Source: Chloroflexota bacterium | GTDB taxonomy: Bacteria > Chloroflexota > Dehalococcoidia > Dehalococcoidales > RBG-16-60-22 | Direction of reading: 5' to 3' | Length of the DNA stretch: 5,058 bases | Assembly (NCBI GenBank): GCA_016875955.1 | Contig: VGOH01000092.1 | Coordinates: forward strand, 1 to 5,058 | Shown: one piece after another, positions 1-5,058 of the stretch | Layout: every line of letters starts with the position of its first letter | Numbering within the stretch: the stretch's first letter is position 1 | Notes under the pieces: model-generated | Seen by the model: only the letters and a program-made list of their open reading frames with translations | What the model was told of the DNA's origin: nothing | The model's database searches: none | Position numbers and translations under genes: made by a program

Positions 1-44
1 ATTGGGCAGTGGCCGCAGGGCAGTTCTATCTTGGTCAGTTCCAT
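1..44 (-). CDS. possible start of a minus-strand gene cut by the window edge
   Basis: An ATG at 44 opens a frame reading MELTKIELPCGHCP until the window edge, 14 codons. The CGHC pattern would suit a zinc- or redox-binding protein. The frame is also open upstream to a TAG inside the 87-114 hairpin, with no other ATG, GTG or TTG there. Only a weak AGGAAG lies 11 nt before the ATG. Too short to be sure it is real. Confidence 0.2.
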   Translation of the reverse strand, partial: MELTKIELPCGHCP

Positions 45-60
45 GAGCGATGTCGCTTCC

Positions 61-81
61 TGAGCACAGACATGGTGCTCA
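61..81. repeat. short inverted repeat
   Basis: TGAGCAC (61-67) and GTGCTCA (75-81) form a perfect 7-bp dyad with a 7-nt centre. It sits between the T tract of the larger hairpin and the possible start at 44. It could be an operator or leader structure, or chance. Confidence 0.3.
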
Positions 82-114
82 AAAAAGTACTACCCATTAT
101 ACAACGGGTAGTAC
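81..114 (-). terminator. hairpin plus T6, candidate intrinsic terminator of the operon
   Basis: On the minus strand GTACTACCC (114-106), a 10-nt loop and GGGTAGTAC (95-87) form a perfect 9-bp stem directly followed by TTTTTT (86-81), the layout of a Rho-independent terminator. It lies about 290 nt after the last stop codon, with the palindromic block between. No T tract follows on the plus strand. The alternative reading is an operator around a -10 box, since the loop contains TATAAT on the same strand. Confidence 0.5.
96..101 (-). promoter_or_regulatory. possible -10 box within the hairpin loop
   Basis: The minus strand reads a perfect TATAAT centred between the two 9-bp arms, about 50 nt ahead of a possible start codon at 44. 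No good -35 hexamer is seen 16-18 nt upstream, so the promoter reading is weak. Confidence 0.2.
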
Positions 115-181
115 CTTGGCTGCACTATTCAGTTTTATGGGTACTAATTGCATCTAGTTGTTCTTTTACTCACCCCCTTGC

Positions 182-338
182 TCCCCCTCTCAAACAGGCT
201 TGTCTTTTTTACTCCCTTTTAATAATGTTTGAGAGGGGGAAAGAATTGGAGAGGGGGCGGAGCCCCCTCTCCTCTTAACTCCCCTCTCCAGCCATTAATG
301 CCTGTAGTTTATTACCAGTGGTTCTGGCTGGAGAGGGG
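182..338. repeat. three consecutive perfect inverted repeats (REP/BIME- or MITE-like element)
   Basis: Hairpin 1 pairs 182-195 with 227-240 (14 bp, 31-nt loop). Hairpin 2 pairs 248-258 with 262-272 (11 bp, 3-nt loop). Hairpin 3 pairs 281-294 with 325-338 (14 bp, 30-nt loop). All stems are perfect. The core CCCCTCTC or its complement GAGAGGGG occurs six times, in the orientation order C, G, G, C, C, G. The core is shared but the flanks of each stem differ (CAAAC, GGGGC, CAGCCA). No protein is encoded and no target-site duplication was identified. It resembles dispersed palindromic units of bacterial genomes; whether it is repeated elsewhere in this genome cannot be seen here. Confidence 0.7.
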
Positions 339-373
339 TCAGGGGTGAGGTAAGCACATAGCAACCAAATGCA

Positions 374-394
374 AACAGAACCGTTTATTCTGTT
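374..394 (-). terminator. weak hairpin just after the last gene
   Basis: A perfect 7-bp stem AACAGAA/TTCTGTT with a 7-nt loop starts 8 nt after the stop codon of the last gene on the minus strand. The stem is AT-rich and is followed only by TGCATTT, so it is at best a poor intrinsic terminator or a 3'-end-stabilising structure. Confidence 0.25.
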
Positions 395-402
395 GCCGGC
401 GG

Positions 403-1026
403 CTATTTCTTGGCCATAGCGGCGAGCAGTTTGGCGGCTCTATCCGGGTTGAAGATGCCGCAGGCACACTGGGGTACCAGAACCTTGGCCGCCTCCTCGG
501 GCGTCTTGGTCCTGGCCTTTATTTCCTTTACCATCTCCCTGACCAGGTTGGAAGCCACCATGGCGTGGCCGCACATGGTGGTGACTTCTTGGACTTCTTT
601 GGGCGGCAACTTCTTGGTGTTGCCCCAGATACCTGCCGAGAAATCAGCCGAGTGTGGCCTGAGCCCGGCTTTTTCACAGATACAGTCTACTGAGTCGAAC
701 GGGCCACTGACCACCACTGACATTCCCAGTTCAGCGTCTTTGAGGTCCTGCAGGACTTTGGTGGCCGTATCGCTATCGGTGAAAACGCCATGCACAATGC
801 TGGTGCTGGAAACCTTGGACAATATGTCGTCCATATTGGAATTAAATATATTGCCACTCCGCATGTCACCGGCGTTGACCGGATTATGGCGCATCATGAT
901 TCTCAGGAACTCGCGCATCTTTTCGTCAGCCCCGTCCTCGTTAATCCCTTTGGCGGCCATACACAGGAAAATAAAGTCTTTATCTAAGCTCTCTTTAGTT
1001 CCTTGACGGTGCAAAGTGTGTGTCAT
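403..1026 (-). CDS. unrecognised conserved Cys-motif protein, copy A
   Basis: A 207-residue paralogue of the gene at 1838-2455, function unknown. By hand count 29 of the first 60 residues are identical, the middle (about 61-100) is much more diverged, and 54 of the last 61 are identical. Shared potential ligands are C22, C152 with H154 (CGHAMVA), and C187/C189 (QCACGIFNP). C115 and C117 occur only here. The GMSVVVSG strand and FSAGIWG motif are retained. The start ATG directly follows the TAA of the ferredoxin-domain gene, and its Shine-Dalgarno AAGGAGG lies inside that gene's last codons, so translational coupling is likely. The pairing with a ferredoxin-domain gene in both copies suggests a joint function, such as an accessory subunit, assembly factor or metal-binding partner; none of these is shown by the sequence. 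It is the last gene of the cluster. Confidence 0.88.
   Translation of the reverse strand: MTHTLHRQGTKESLDKDFIFLCMAAKGINEDGADEKMREFLRIMMRHNPVNAGDMRSGNIFNSNMDDILSKVSSTSIVHGVFTDSDTATKVLQDLKDAELGMSVVVSGPFDSVDCICEKAGLRPHSADFSAGIWGNTKKLPPKEVQEVTTMCGHAMVASNLVREMVKEIKARTKTPEEAAKVLVPQCACGIFNPDRAAKLLAAMAKK
446..585 (-). repeat. highly similar segment of the duplicated module, copy A (pairs with 1881-2020)
   Basis: This 140-nt part of the 3' end of the 207-residue gene matches 1881-2020 without gaps and with 12 differences by hand count (about 91% identity). That is far higher than the 5' and middle parts of the same genes. The offset between copies is 1435 nt. Confidence 0.8.
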
Positions 1027-1749
1027 TTATGATTCCTCCTTGAATAACGGACGGCCTAGGCCGACGTTGACTTTACCGTTGAGGTATAGCGGCACGTTGA
1101 GTTTCTTCAGAGGCTTTTCACAAAGCGCGGAACCATCTGCCTCAAGCTTGGTGGAGATAGTCAAAGTGAAAACCGTTTCAATCTGTGCCGCGGCCTCCCT
1201 TAGTGCTTTAATCACCGCCGGTATATTCTCAACCGTAGTGATGCTCTCAATCATGGCCGAACATGCTTTTTCATTGAGAATCTCACTTTTCAGCTTGCCG
1301 GTGCTCTTGTCAACCATAAGAAAAGTGACCGGGTTATCGTGAGCAAATTCAACCCCACTCTTCGCCATTGCCTGGGCTACCTTCTCAACATCGTAGAATC
1401 TAACCCCGACGCCGGGGCGACCCATCTCCGCGGTTATACCAACAAAACCCCTCTTGAAACGGCCGGTAACATCGGTGGTCTTCGCTTCTTCCGTGCCTCT
1501 GCCCGGAACCCTGGTCTCCTTGTGTACTGTAAGTGGATTGGAGAAAGCAGCCCTCACCGAACGAGGCCACTCATGAACTTCCTCAACAAAAGCGTCAACC
1601 GGGCATACCCCCGCTCTGAAACAGACCCCACATTCAACACATTCGTCCACGTCGATGGTGGCCACGTCTCCCTTCATACTGATGGCCGCCATGGGGCAAT
1701 AGGGCAGGCATGCTTCACAGGCAATGCAGAGCTCAGGATCTATTTTCAA
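1027..1749 (-). CDS. 2x[4Fe-4S] ferredoxin-domain protein with unrecognised C-terminal domain, copy A (TTG start)
   Basis: A 240-residue paralogue of the gene at 2467-3183. The first 26 residues are identical in the two, and 46 of the first 54 match. The cluster motifs keep the same spacing: C8-X2-C11-X2-C14-X3-C18 and C37-X2-C40-X2-C43-X5-C49. The C-terminal domain is more diverged, but GRGTEE, VTGRFKRG, GRPG, NPVTFLM and NVGLGRP are retained. The start codon is TTG: it has AAGGAGGG 7 nt upstream and gives exactly the paralogue's N-terminus MKIDPELC. The likely role is electron transfer with the AOR-like enzyme or with an alternative partner. The TAA stop abuts the ATG of the next gene with no spacing. 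Extra Cys residues in the C-terminal domain (C161 and one near residue 212) are not aligned with Cys in copy B, so they are unlikely to be shared ligands. Confidence 0.92.
   Translation of the reverse strand: MKIDPELCIACEACLPYCPMAAISMKGDVATIDVDECVECGVCFRAGVCPVDAFVEEVHEWPRSVRAAFSNPLTVHKETRVPGRGTEEAKTTDVTGRFKRGFVGITAEMGRPGVGVRFYDVEKVAQAMAKSGVEFAHDNPVTFLMVDKSTGKLKSEILNEKACSAMIESITTVENIPAVIKALREAAAQIETVFTLTISTKLEADGSALCEKPLKKLNVPLYLNGKVNVGLGRPLFKEES
1035..1041 (-). promoter_or_regulatory. Shine-Dalgarno embedded in the upstream coding sequence
   Basis: AAGGAGG on the minus strand lies within the last codons of the ferredoxin-domain gene A, 8 nt before the ATG at 1026. As the upstream TAA touches this ATG, ribosomes ending on the first gene can directly restart on the second. 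Confidence 0.75.
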
Positions 1750-1756
1750 GTCTGTT

Positions 1757-1764
1757 CCCTCCTT
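1757..1764 (-). promoter_or_regulatory. Shine-Dalgarno deciding the TTG start of ferredoxin-domain gene A
   Basis: AAGGAGGG on the minus strand ends 7 nt before TTG at 1749-1747. This strong site and the exact match of the resulting N-terminus to copy B fix TTG as the start codon. Confidence 0.8.
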
Positions 1765-1837
1765 TTTTTGAACTATCGGCTCTTTACCGTCCGGAAAATT
1801 ATCACGGATTCCACGTATTGCTTTTATACCGTATATA

Positions 1838-2455
1838 TTACTTCGCTGCCATCGCCGCCATCAGCTTGGCTGCGCGCGCTGGGTTGAAGATGCCGCAGGC
1901 GCACTGCGGGGCCAGGACTTTGGCCGCGTCCTCGGGCGTCTTGGTCCCGGCCTTTATTTCCTTCACCATCTCCCTGACCAGGTTGGCGGCGACCATGGCG
2001 TGGCCGCACATGGTGGTGACCTCAAGGATTTCATTGGAGGGCAGCCTCTCCGTCTTGCCCCAGATGCCCAGGGAGAAGTTGGCGGTGTGGTGTTTCAGGC
2101 CGGCTTTTTTCAGACACTCATCAACCTTCTCAAAGATGCCGCTCACCACCACGGACATTCCCAGGTCCGCTTTTTCCAGGTCTTTCAGCACGTCAGCCAC
2201 CTGGCCCTGCTTGACGAAGACGGCATGGACGACGGCCTCGGCTGCTTTCACGACCTCTTCTTTGGAATGGCTGTACATATTTCCCAGCTTTATGGTACCT
2301 ATGTTTACCGGGTCATATTTCGTGGCGATTTCCAGAAATTTCTTCAGTTTGGGAGCATGACCTTCGTTGTTAACGCCAACAGCGGGCAGACAGAGCATAA
2401 CATAGTCTTCGCTCAGGCTTTCTCTGGTCCCGCGACGATGCAAAGTATGTGTCAT
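1838..2455 (-). CDS. unrecognised conserved Cys-motif protein, copy B
   Basis: A 205-residue protein of a family I do not recognise; no function is assigned. It starts MTHTLHRRGT, exactly like copy A apart from R8/Q. A hydrophobic strand-like stretch GMSVVVSG (99-106) precedes FSLGIWG (127-133). The C-terminal third is helix-rich and carries the best conserved part: TTMCGHAMVA (C150, H152) and PQCACGIFNP (C185, C187). C22 is also shared with copy A, while C114 is not. The shared C/H/C/C set could bind a metal or FeS cluster, or be a thiol redox site; this is inference. No signal peptide or membrane helix is evident. It follows the ferredoxin-domain gene after 11 nt, with AAGGAG 7 nt before ATG overlapping that gene's stop, so the two are probably translated together. 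After it comes the only sizeable gap in the operon (88 nt). Confidence 0.88.
   Translation of the reverse strand: MTHTLHRRGTRESLSEDYVMLCLPAVGVNNEGHAPKLKKFLEIATKYDPVNIGTIKLGNMYSHSKEEVVKAAEAVVHAVFVKQGQVADVLKDLEKADLGMSVVVSGIFEKVDECLKKAGLKHHTANFSLGIWGKTERLPSNEILEVTTMCGHAMVAANLVREMVKEIKAGTKTPEDAAKVLAPQCACGIFNPARAAKLMAAMAAK
1881..2020 (-). repeat. highly similar segment of the duplicated module, copy B (pairs with 446-585)
   Basis: Partner of 446-585 in the 205-residue gene, in the same orientation. Many synonymous positions are unchanged in long identical runs, for example GACCAGGTTGG on the plus strand. This suggests recent homogenisation by gene conversion in addition to protein constraint. Confidence 0.8.
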
Positions 2456-2466
2456 TCCTCTGCTCC

Positions 2467-3183
2467 TTATACGTCCGCTTTGGGCCGGCCCAGGCCGACG
2501 TTCTGTTTGCCGTTGATGTAGTAGGGGATGCCCATCTGGTCGAGCTTCTTGCGCAGGGGGTAGGAGCCGTCAGGGTCAGCGCGGTTGATGACCTCAACGC
2601 TGAAGACGGTATCGACCTCTTTGGCCACCTCTTTCAGAGCTTTCATGATTTCTTCAAGCTTCTCTATGGGGTAGAGGCACTCAATGATGGCGGAGAGCAC
2701 CTTTTCGTTGAGCACCTCTGGCTTTAGCTTGCCAGTCTTGCGGTTTTCCATGAGGAAGGTGACCGGGTTCTTGGACTCGAACTCAACGCCGTGTTTGGCC
2801 AGCACCTGGGCCACCTTGTCCACGTCGCGGAAGCGGGTGCCGATGCCCGGGCGGCCGAACTCGCAGCCCATGCCGACCCAGCCGCGCTTGAAGCGGCCGG
2901 TGACCTCATTGGTCTTCATCTCCTCCGTACCGCGGCCGGCGATTTTGGTCTCCTTGTGCTCGGTTCTGGGGTCGGAGAAGACGTGGCGCACGGAGCGTGG
3001 ATAGGGCGGCATCTCAAAGGCAAAGGCATCAACGGGGCAGACCTTGGATTTGAGGCAGACGTTGCATTCCACGCACTCGTCATCGTCGATAACGGCCACG
3101 TCATCTTTCATGCTTATGGCTGCCATCGGGCAGTAGGGCAGACAGGCTTCGCAGGCTATGCACAGTTCAGGGTCTATTTTCAT
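2467..3183 (-). CDS. 2x[4Fe-4S] ferredoxin-domain protein with unrecognised C-terminal domain, copy B
   Basis: A 238-residue protein with a bacterial-type ferredoxin domain in residues 1-54. Cluster motif one is C8-X2-C11-X2-C14-X3-C18-P. Cluster motif two is C37-X2-C40-X2-C43-X5-C49-P, with two extra residues before the last Cys compared with the usual X3. The remaining 185 or so residues are a domain I cannot name. It contains GRGTEE (about 83-88), VTGRFKRG, GRPGIGTRF, NPVTFLM and a C-terminal NVGLGRP that recur in copy A. No signal peptide or membrane segment is seen, so it should be cytoplasmic. Its place directly after the AOR-like gene suggests that it exchanges electrons with that enzyme, as a small FeS subunit or dedicated ferredoxin; this is inference. 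The ATG start has AAGGAGT 9 nt upstream in the 21-nt gap. The TAA stop overlaps the Shine-Dalgarno of the next gene. Identity to copy A is about 61% by hand count. Confidence 0.92.
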   Translation of the reverse strand: MKIDPELCIACEACLPYCPMAAISMKDDVAVIDDDECVECNVCLKSKVCPVDAFAFEMPPYPRSVRHVFSDPRTEHKETKIAGRGTEEMKTNEVTGRFKRGWVGMGCEFGRPGIGTRFRDVDKVAQVLAKHGVEFESKNPVTFLMENRKTGKLKPEVLNEKVLSAIIECLYPIEKLEEIMKALKEVAKEVDTVFSVEVINRADPDGSYPLRKKLDQMGIPYYINGKQNVGLGRPKADV

Positions 3184-3204
3184 CGTGCATTTACTCCTTA
3201 TATT

Positions 3205-5043
3205 CTATTTTGCCAGGTCCTCAATGCCCAGCTCTTTCAAAGTCTCGGGCAGTGGCCTTCCGGTCTTTCTATCCCAGCCCATCAGTTTATAATACTGGTC
3301 AACTATCTTCTCCCAGTGCGGAGCGATGGGCTTGTCCACGTTCGGGCCGTCCACACACTGCGAGCAGTACCTTGCCGATGGCTTCTCCTTGTCCGGCGTC
3401 AGCCCGCACTTGAGGTTGTAGAGTCGCAGCAAGGTGACTATCCGCCTTCCGATTTTCATGACCTCTGCCAGGCTGATATTCAGGCCGGTGGCGGCATTGA
3501 TGGCCTGGACCTGCGTTTCAGTATCATTGAAAGAGGTGAACCAGCACTGGACCAGGCAGTCACTGATGGTCATGGAGCCGGTGGAATTGGCCTCTGCCTG
3601 GGCGGTATGGTCGGGGCTGAAGACGTCCATCGGGTTGGGCATATGCCACAGCTCTTTGTTCACCACCAGCATCTGGGTCTGCAGCGTGCCAGTATCTGAG
3701 ATGGTGGTATCAAGCATTTCCACCCAGCGTCCGCGGTGGTCATGGCCTCTCGGCGAATTGCCTTTACCGGTGAAGATGGCCCACTTTACTGCCTCGCCAC
3801 CCAGCTTCTCGGCGGCGTGTTTGACGCCTTCAGCCAGCGTACTGCCGTAGCCGCGGCGGTGGGCTATGTTTTCCAGCAATTGGCGCGTTGCCTCGGCATT
3901 GCCCCAGGTCATTTCCAGACCATCCAGCTTCTCTTTTTTCAACACGCCCTTTTCGTAGCATTCCATCACCCAGCCCACAACCCAGCTGGCCTCATTGCAC
4001 TCAAAACCGAGGCGGTCGCAGACGTTGGCGAGCATCACCGCCGCTCCCGGGTCTGTCTGCCCGATTTGCGGGCCCCAGGCCGCCCACTGCTCGTATTCAG
4101 GCTCCTTGCCGTGATATCCCTTGTACTTGCCCTCGGTGACGGTCAACAGTTCATAGTGATGGGAGGCGCAGCCGTAGCAGGGATAGTTCTGGCTCTGGAA
4201 GAGCGGGCGCACCCTCTGTCCGTCAAAGAGGTCTTTTGCCGGGAAAACATTGGTGGTGTAATTTTTGACCGGCAGCCAGCCAGCGGTCTCGGCACCGGGT
4301 AGTACACGACTGGTGCCCCAGTTGAAAACGCCGCCGCCGCCAAAGGCCTTGGCGCCTTCGGTGGTCTTTTTGGCCAGTTCACCGAGCTTTTCCGGGTCGG
4401 CAAACTGCAGCTTGTTGGTAGCGCGGGCGGCGGCAAACGCCTTAAGCTTTTTAGAGCCCAGCACGGCACCGACGCCGTTGTGCCCGGCACAGTGGCCGCG
4501 GTCGCCGAATATGCCGGCAAACCTGACCTTGTTCTCGCCGGCCGGCCCGATGCTGAAGACGCTCATGCCGCGTTCTTTATAGCCCAGCTCTGCTTTGATG
4601 GCGTCTTCCGTTTCCCAGGTATCCTTGCCGACCAGTTTGCTGGCGTCCCTGAGTTCAACGCCGCCCTCATGCAGGTAAAGATATTTCCAGGTGGGGGAAG
4701 CACCCTGAACGACGATGGCGTCATAGCCGCACCACTTCAGGTAGGCACCGAAGTTGCCGTTGGCCTGCGTGGAGGTGGCGCCATTGGTCAGGGCTCCCTT
4801 GGTGACTACGGAGATGGAGCCACAGCCGGGAATCCGGCTGCCCCCCAGGACACCAGAGCCGAGGAAGAAAATGTTCTTCGGGTCAGACCAGTCAGTTTTA
4901 GGGTCCACCTCTTCCATCAGGTACTTGGCGCCAAGTCCCACACCACCGAGGTACTTCTTGAGCGTGGCCTCATCCAGAGTTTCATCCCACAGTTTTCCCT
5001 GAGTCAGGTCAACCCTCAGCACTTTGCCCGTGGAACCTTTCAT
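3205..5043 (-). CDS. AOR-family tungsten/molybdenum-pterin oxidoreductase (aldehyde:ferredoxin oxidoreductase-like)
   Basis: Complete 612-residue protein, close to the roughly 600 residues usual for AOR. The N-terminal half has the family's start (GKVLRVDLT, then YLGGVGLGAKYL at about 31-42) and the pterin-binding stretch GHNGVGAVLGSKKLKA at 187-202. Further on are AEGV (404-407), the HDHRG segment in 434-438 that corresponds to the family's HDPRG-type loop, and RRIVTLLRLYN at 533-543. The 4Fe-4S ligand region reads C289-YG-C292-ASH-H296, so the third Cys of the classic CX2CX3C is His; the distal fourth ligand appears to be C500 in DCLVQCWF. An extra CX2C lies at 560/563. Known family members oxidise aldehydes to acids with ferredoxin in the cytoplasm; the substrate here cannot be told. 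It is first in the visible operon and is followed after 21 nt by a ferredoxin-like gene. The ATG start is supported by GGAGGAG 8 nt upstream. A BamB-type benzoyl-CoA reductase or another AOR subfamily is possible. Confidence 0.93.
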   Translation of the reverse strand: MKGSTGKVLRVDLTQGKLWDETLDEATLKKYLGGVGLGAKYLMEEVDPKTDWSDPKNIFFLGSGVLGGSRIPGCGSISVVTKGALTNGATSTQANGNFGAYLKWCGYDAIVVQGASPTWKYLYLHEGGVELRDASKLVGKDTWETEDAIKAELGYKERGMSVFSIGPAGENKVRFAGIFGDRGHCAGHNGVGAVLGSKKLKAFAAARATNKLQFADPEKLGELAKKTTEGAKAFGGGGVFNWGTSRVLPGAETAGWLPVKNYTTNVFPAKDLFDGQRVRPLFQSQNYPCYGCASHHYELLTVTEGKYKGYHGKEPEYEQWAAWGPQIGQTDPGAAVMLANVCDRLGFECNEASWVVGWVMECYEKGVLKKEKLDGLEMTWGNAEATRQLLENIAHRRGYGSTLAEGVKHAAEKLGGEAVKWAIFTGKGNSPRGHDHRGRWVEMLDTTISDTGTLQTQMLVVNKELWHMPNPMDVFSPDHTAQAEANSTGSMTISDCLVQCWFTSFNDTETQVQAINAATGLNISLAEVMKIGRRIVTLLRLYNLKCGLTPDKEKPSARYCSQCVDGPNVDKPIAPHWEKIVDQYYKLMGWDRKTGRPLPETLKELGIEDLAK

Positions 5044-5058
5044 ATTCTGTGCTCCTCC

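Larger units (their letters stand above)
45..402. other. gene-free tail downstream of the operon
   Basis: These 358 nt hold no reading frame I consider real. A plus-strand open frame over 9-278 has no recognisable motifs, runs through the palindromes and is judged spurious. The stretch holds a weak hairpin after the last stop (374-394), a block of three perfect inverted repeats (182-338), and a 9-bp hairpin with a minus-strand T tract (81-114). The stretch 115-181 is AT-rich and without clear structure. Confidence 0.6.

Noticed and set aside
9..278. Plus-strand open frame of 89 codons
   Set aside because: It runs through the 87-114 hairpin and into the palindromic block, has no good ribosome site or motif, and the composition follows the repeats.
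248..278. 11-bp GC-rich hairpin as an intrinsic terminator
   Set aside because: Stem and 3-nt loop are good, but neither strand has a proper T tract after it; it fits better as one unit of the palindromic block.
182..338. CRISPR array
   Set aside because: The repeated core is only about 8-9 nt, alternates in orientation and has irregular spacing, so it is a palindrome cluster and not a repeat-spacer array.
1784..1815. Minus-strand GATAAT as a -10 box in the 88-nt spacer
   Set aside because: No TTGACA-like hexamer is found at 16-18 nt upstream and it lacks an extended -10; it is not enough to call a promoter.
410..2360. Two plus-strand frames (410-1006 and 1710-2360) with similar predicted proteins, sharing for example GLKMPQAH
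   Set aside because: The resemblance comes from antisense reading of the duplicated 207/205-residue genes in the same codon phase; conservation of the sense proteins carries it along.
2791..3699. Plus-strand open frame of 302 codons
   Set aside because: It lies antisense to the ferredoxin-domain gene B and the end of the AOR-like gene, both with clear family motifs. It has no recognisable domain and is explained by high-GC codon use on the other strand.
3205..5043. BamB-type benzoyl-CoA reductase subunit
   Set aside because: Same superfamily, but no bam-like partner genes (flavin/selenocysteine or hydrogenase-like subunits) are in the window and the small FeS neighbours differ; kept only as an alternative.

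Overview
The window carries one minus-strand gene cluster of five genes, read from high to low coordinates, followed by a structured gene-free tail at the left end. The genes point to a strict anaerobe: a tungsten/molybdenum-pterin oxidoreductase of the aldehyde:ferredoxin oxidoreductase (AOR) family followed by 4Fe-4S proteins. Moderately high GC and CCCCTCTCC-type palindromes beside the cluster are reminiscent of uncultured Chloroflexi (Dehalococcoidia-like) genomes. That placement is an inference from general impression, not from any marker gene in the window.

Layout, in transcription order (minus strand): AOR-family catalytic protein (5043-3205, 612 aa); ferredoxin-domain protein copy B (3183-2467, 238 aa); unrecognised Cys-motif protein copy B (2455-1838, 205 aa); an 88-nt spacer; ferredoxin-domain protein copy A (1749-1027, 240 aa, TTG start); unrecognised Cys-motif protein copy A (1026-403, 207 aa). 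The last four genes are therefore a tandem duplication of a two-gene module. Spacings of 21, 11, 88 and 0 nt, each gene with its own good Shine-Dalgarno sequence, suggest one operon, with the 88-nt gap the only place where an internal promoter would fit. The promoter of the operon lies outside the window, which ends 15 nt upstream of the AOR start.

How the genes may work together: the AOR-like protein would oxidise (or reduce) an aldehyde/carboxylate-type substrate at a W- or Mo-bispyranopterin site, and the two 2x[4Fe-4S] proteins are natural electron acceptors or donors for it. The 205/207-residue proteins belong to a family I do not recognise. Their conserved CGHAMVA and PQCACGIFNP motifs suggest metal or cluster binding, and they always follow the ferredoxin gene here, so they probably act with it. 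The AOR-like protein departs from the textbook cluster motif: the third Cys of CX2CX3C is a His.

The left 402 nt hold no convincing complete gene. They contain a weak hairpin just after the last stop codon, a block of three back-to-back perfect inverted repeats (182-338) that looks like a REP/BIME- or MITE-like element, and a strong 9-bp hairpin (87-114) followed on the minus strand by T6, readable as the operon terminator. Its loop also contains a perfect minus-strand TATAAT, just ahead of a possible start of another minus-strand gene that runs off the window.
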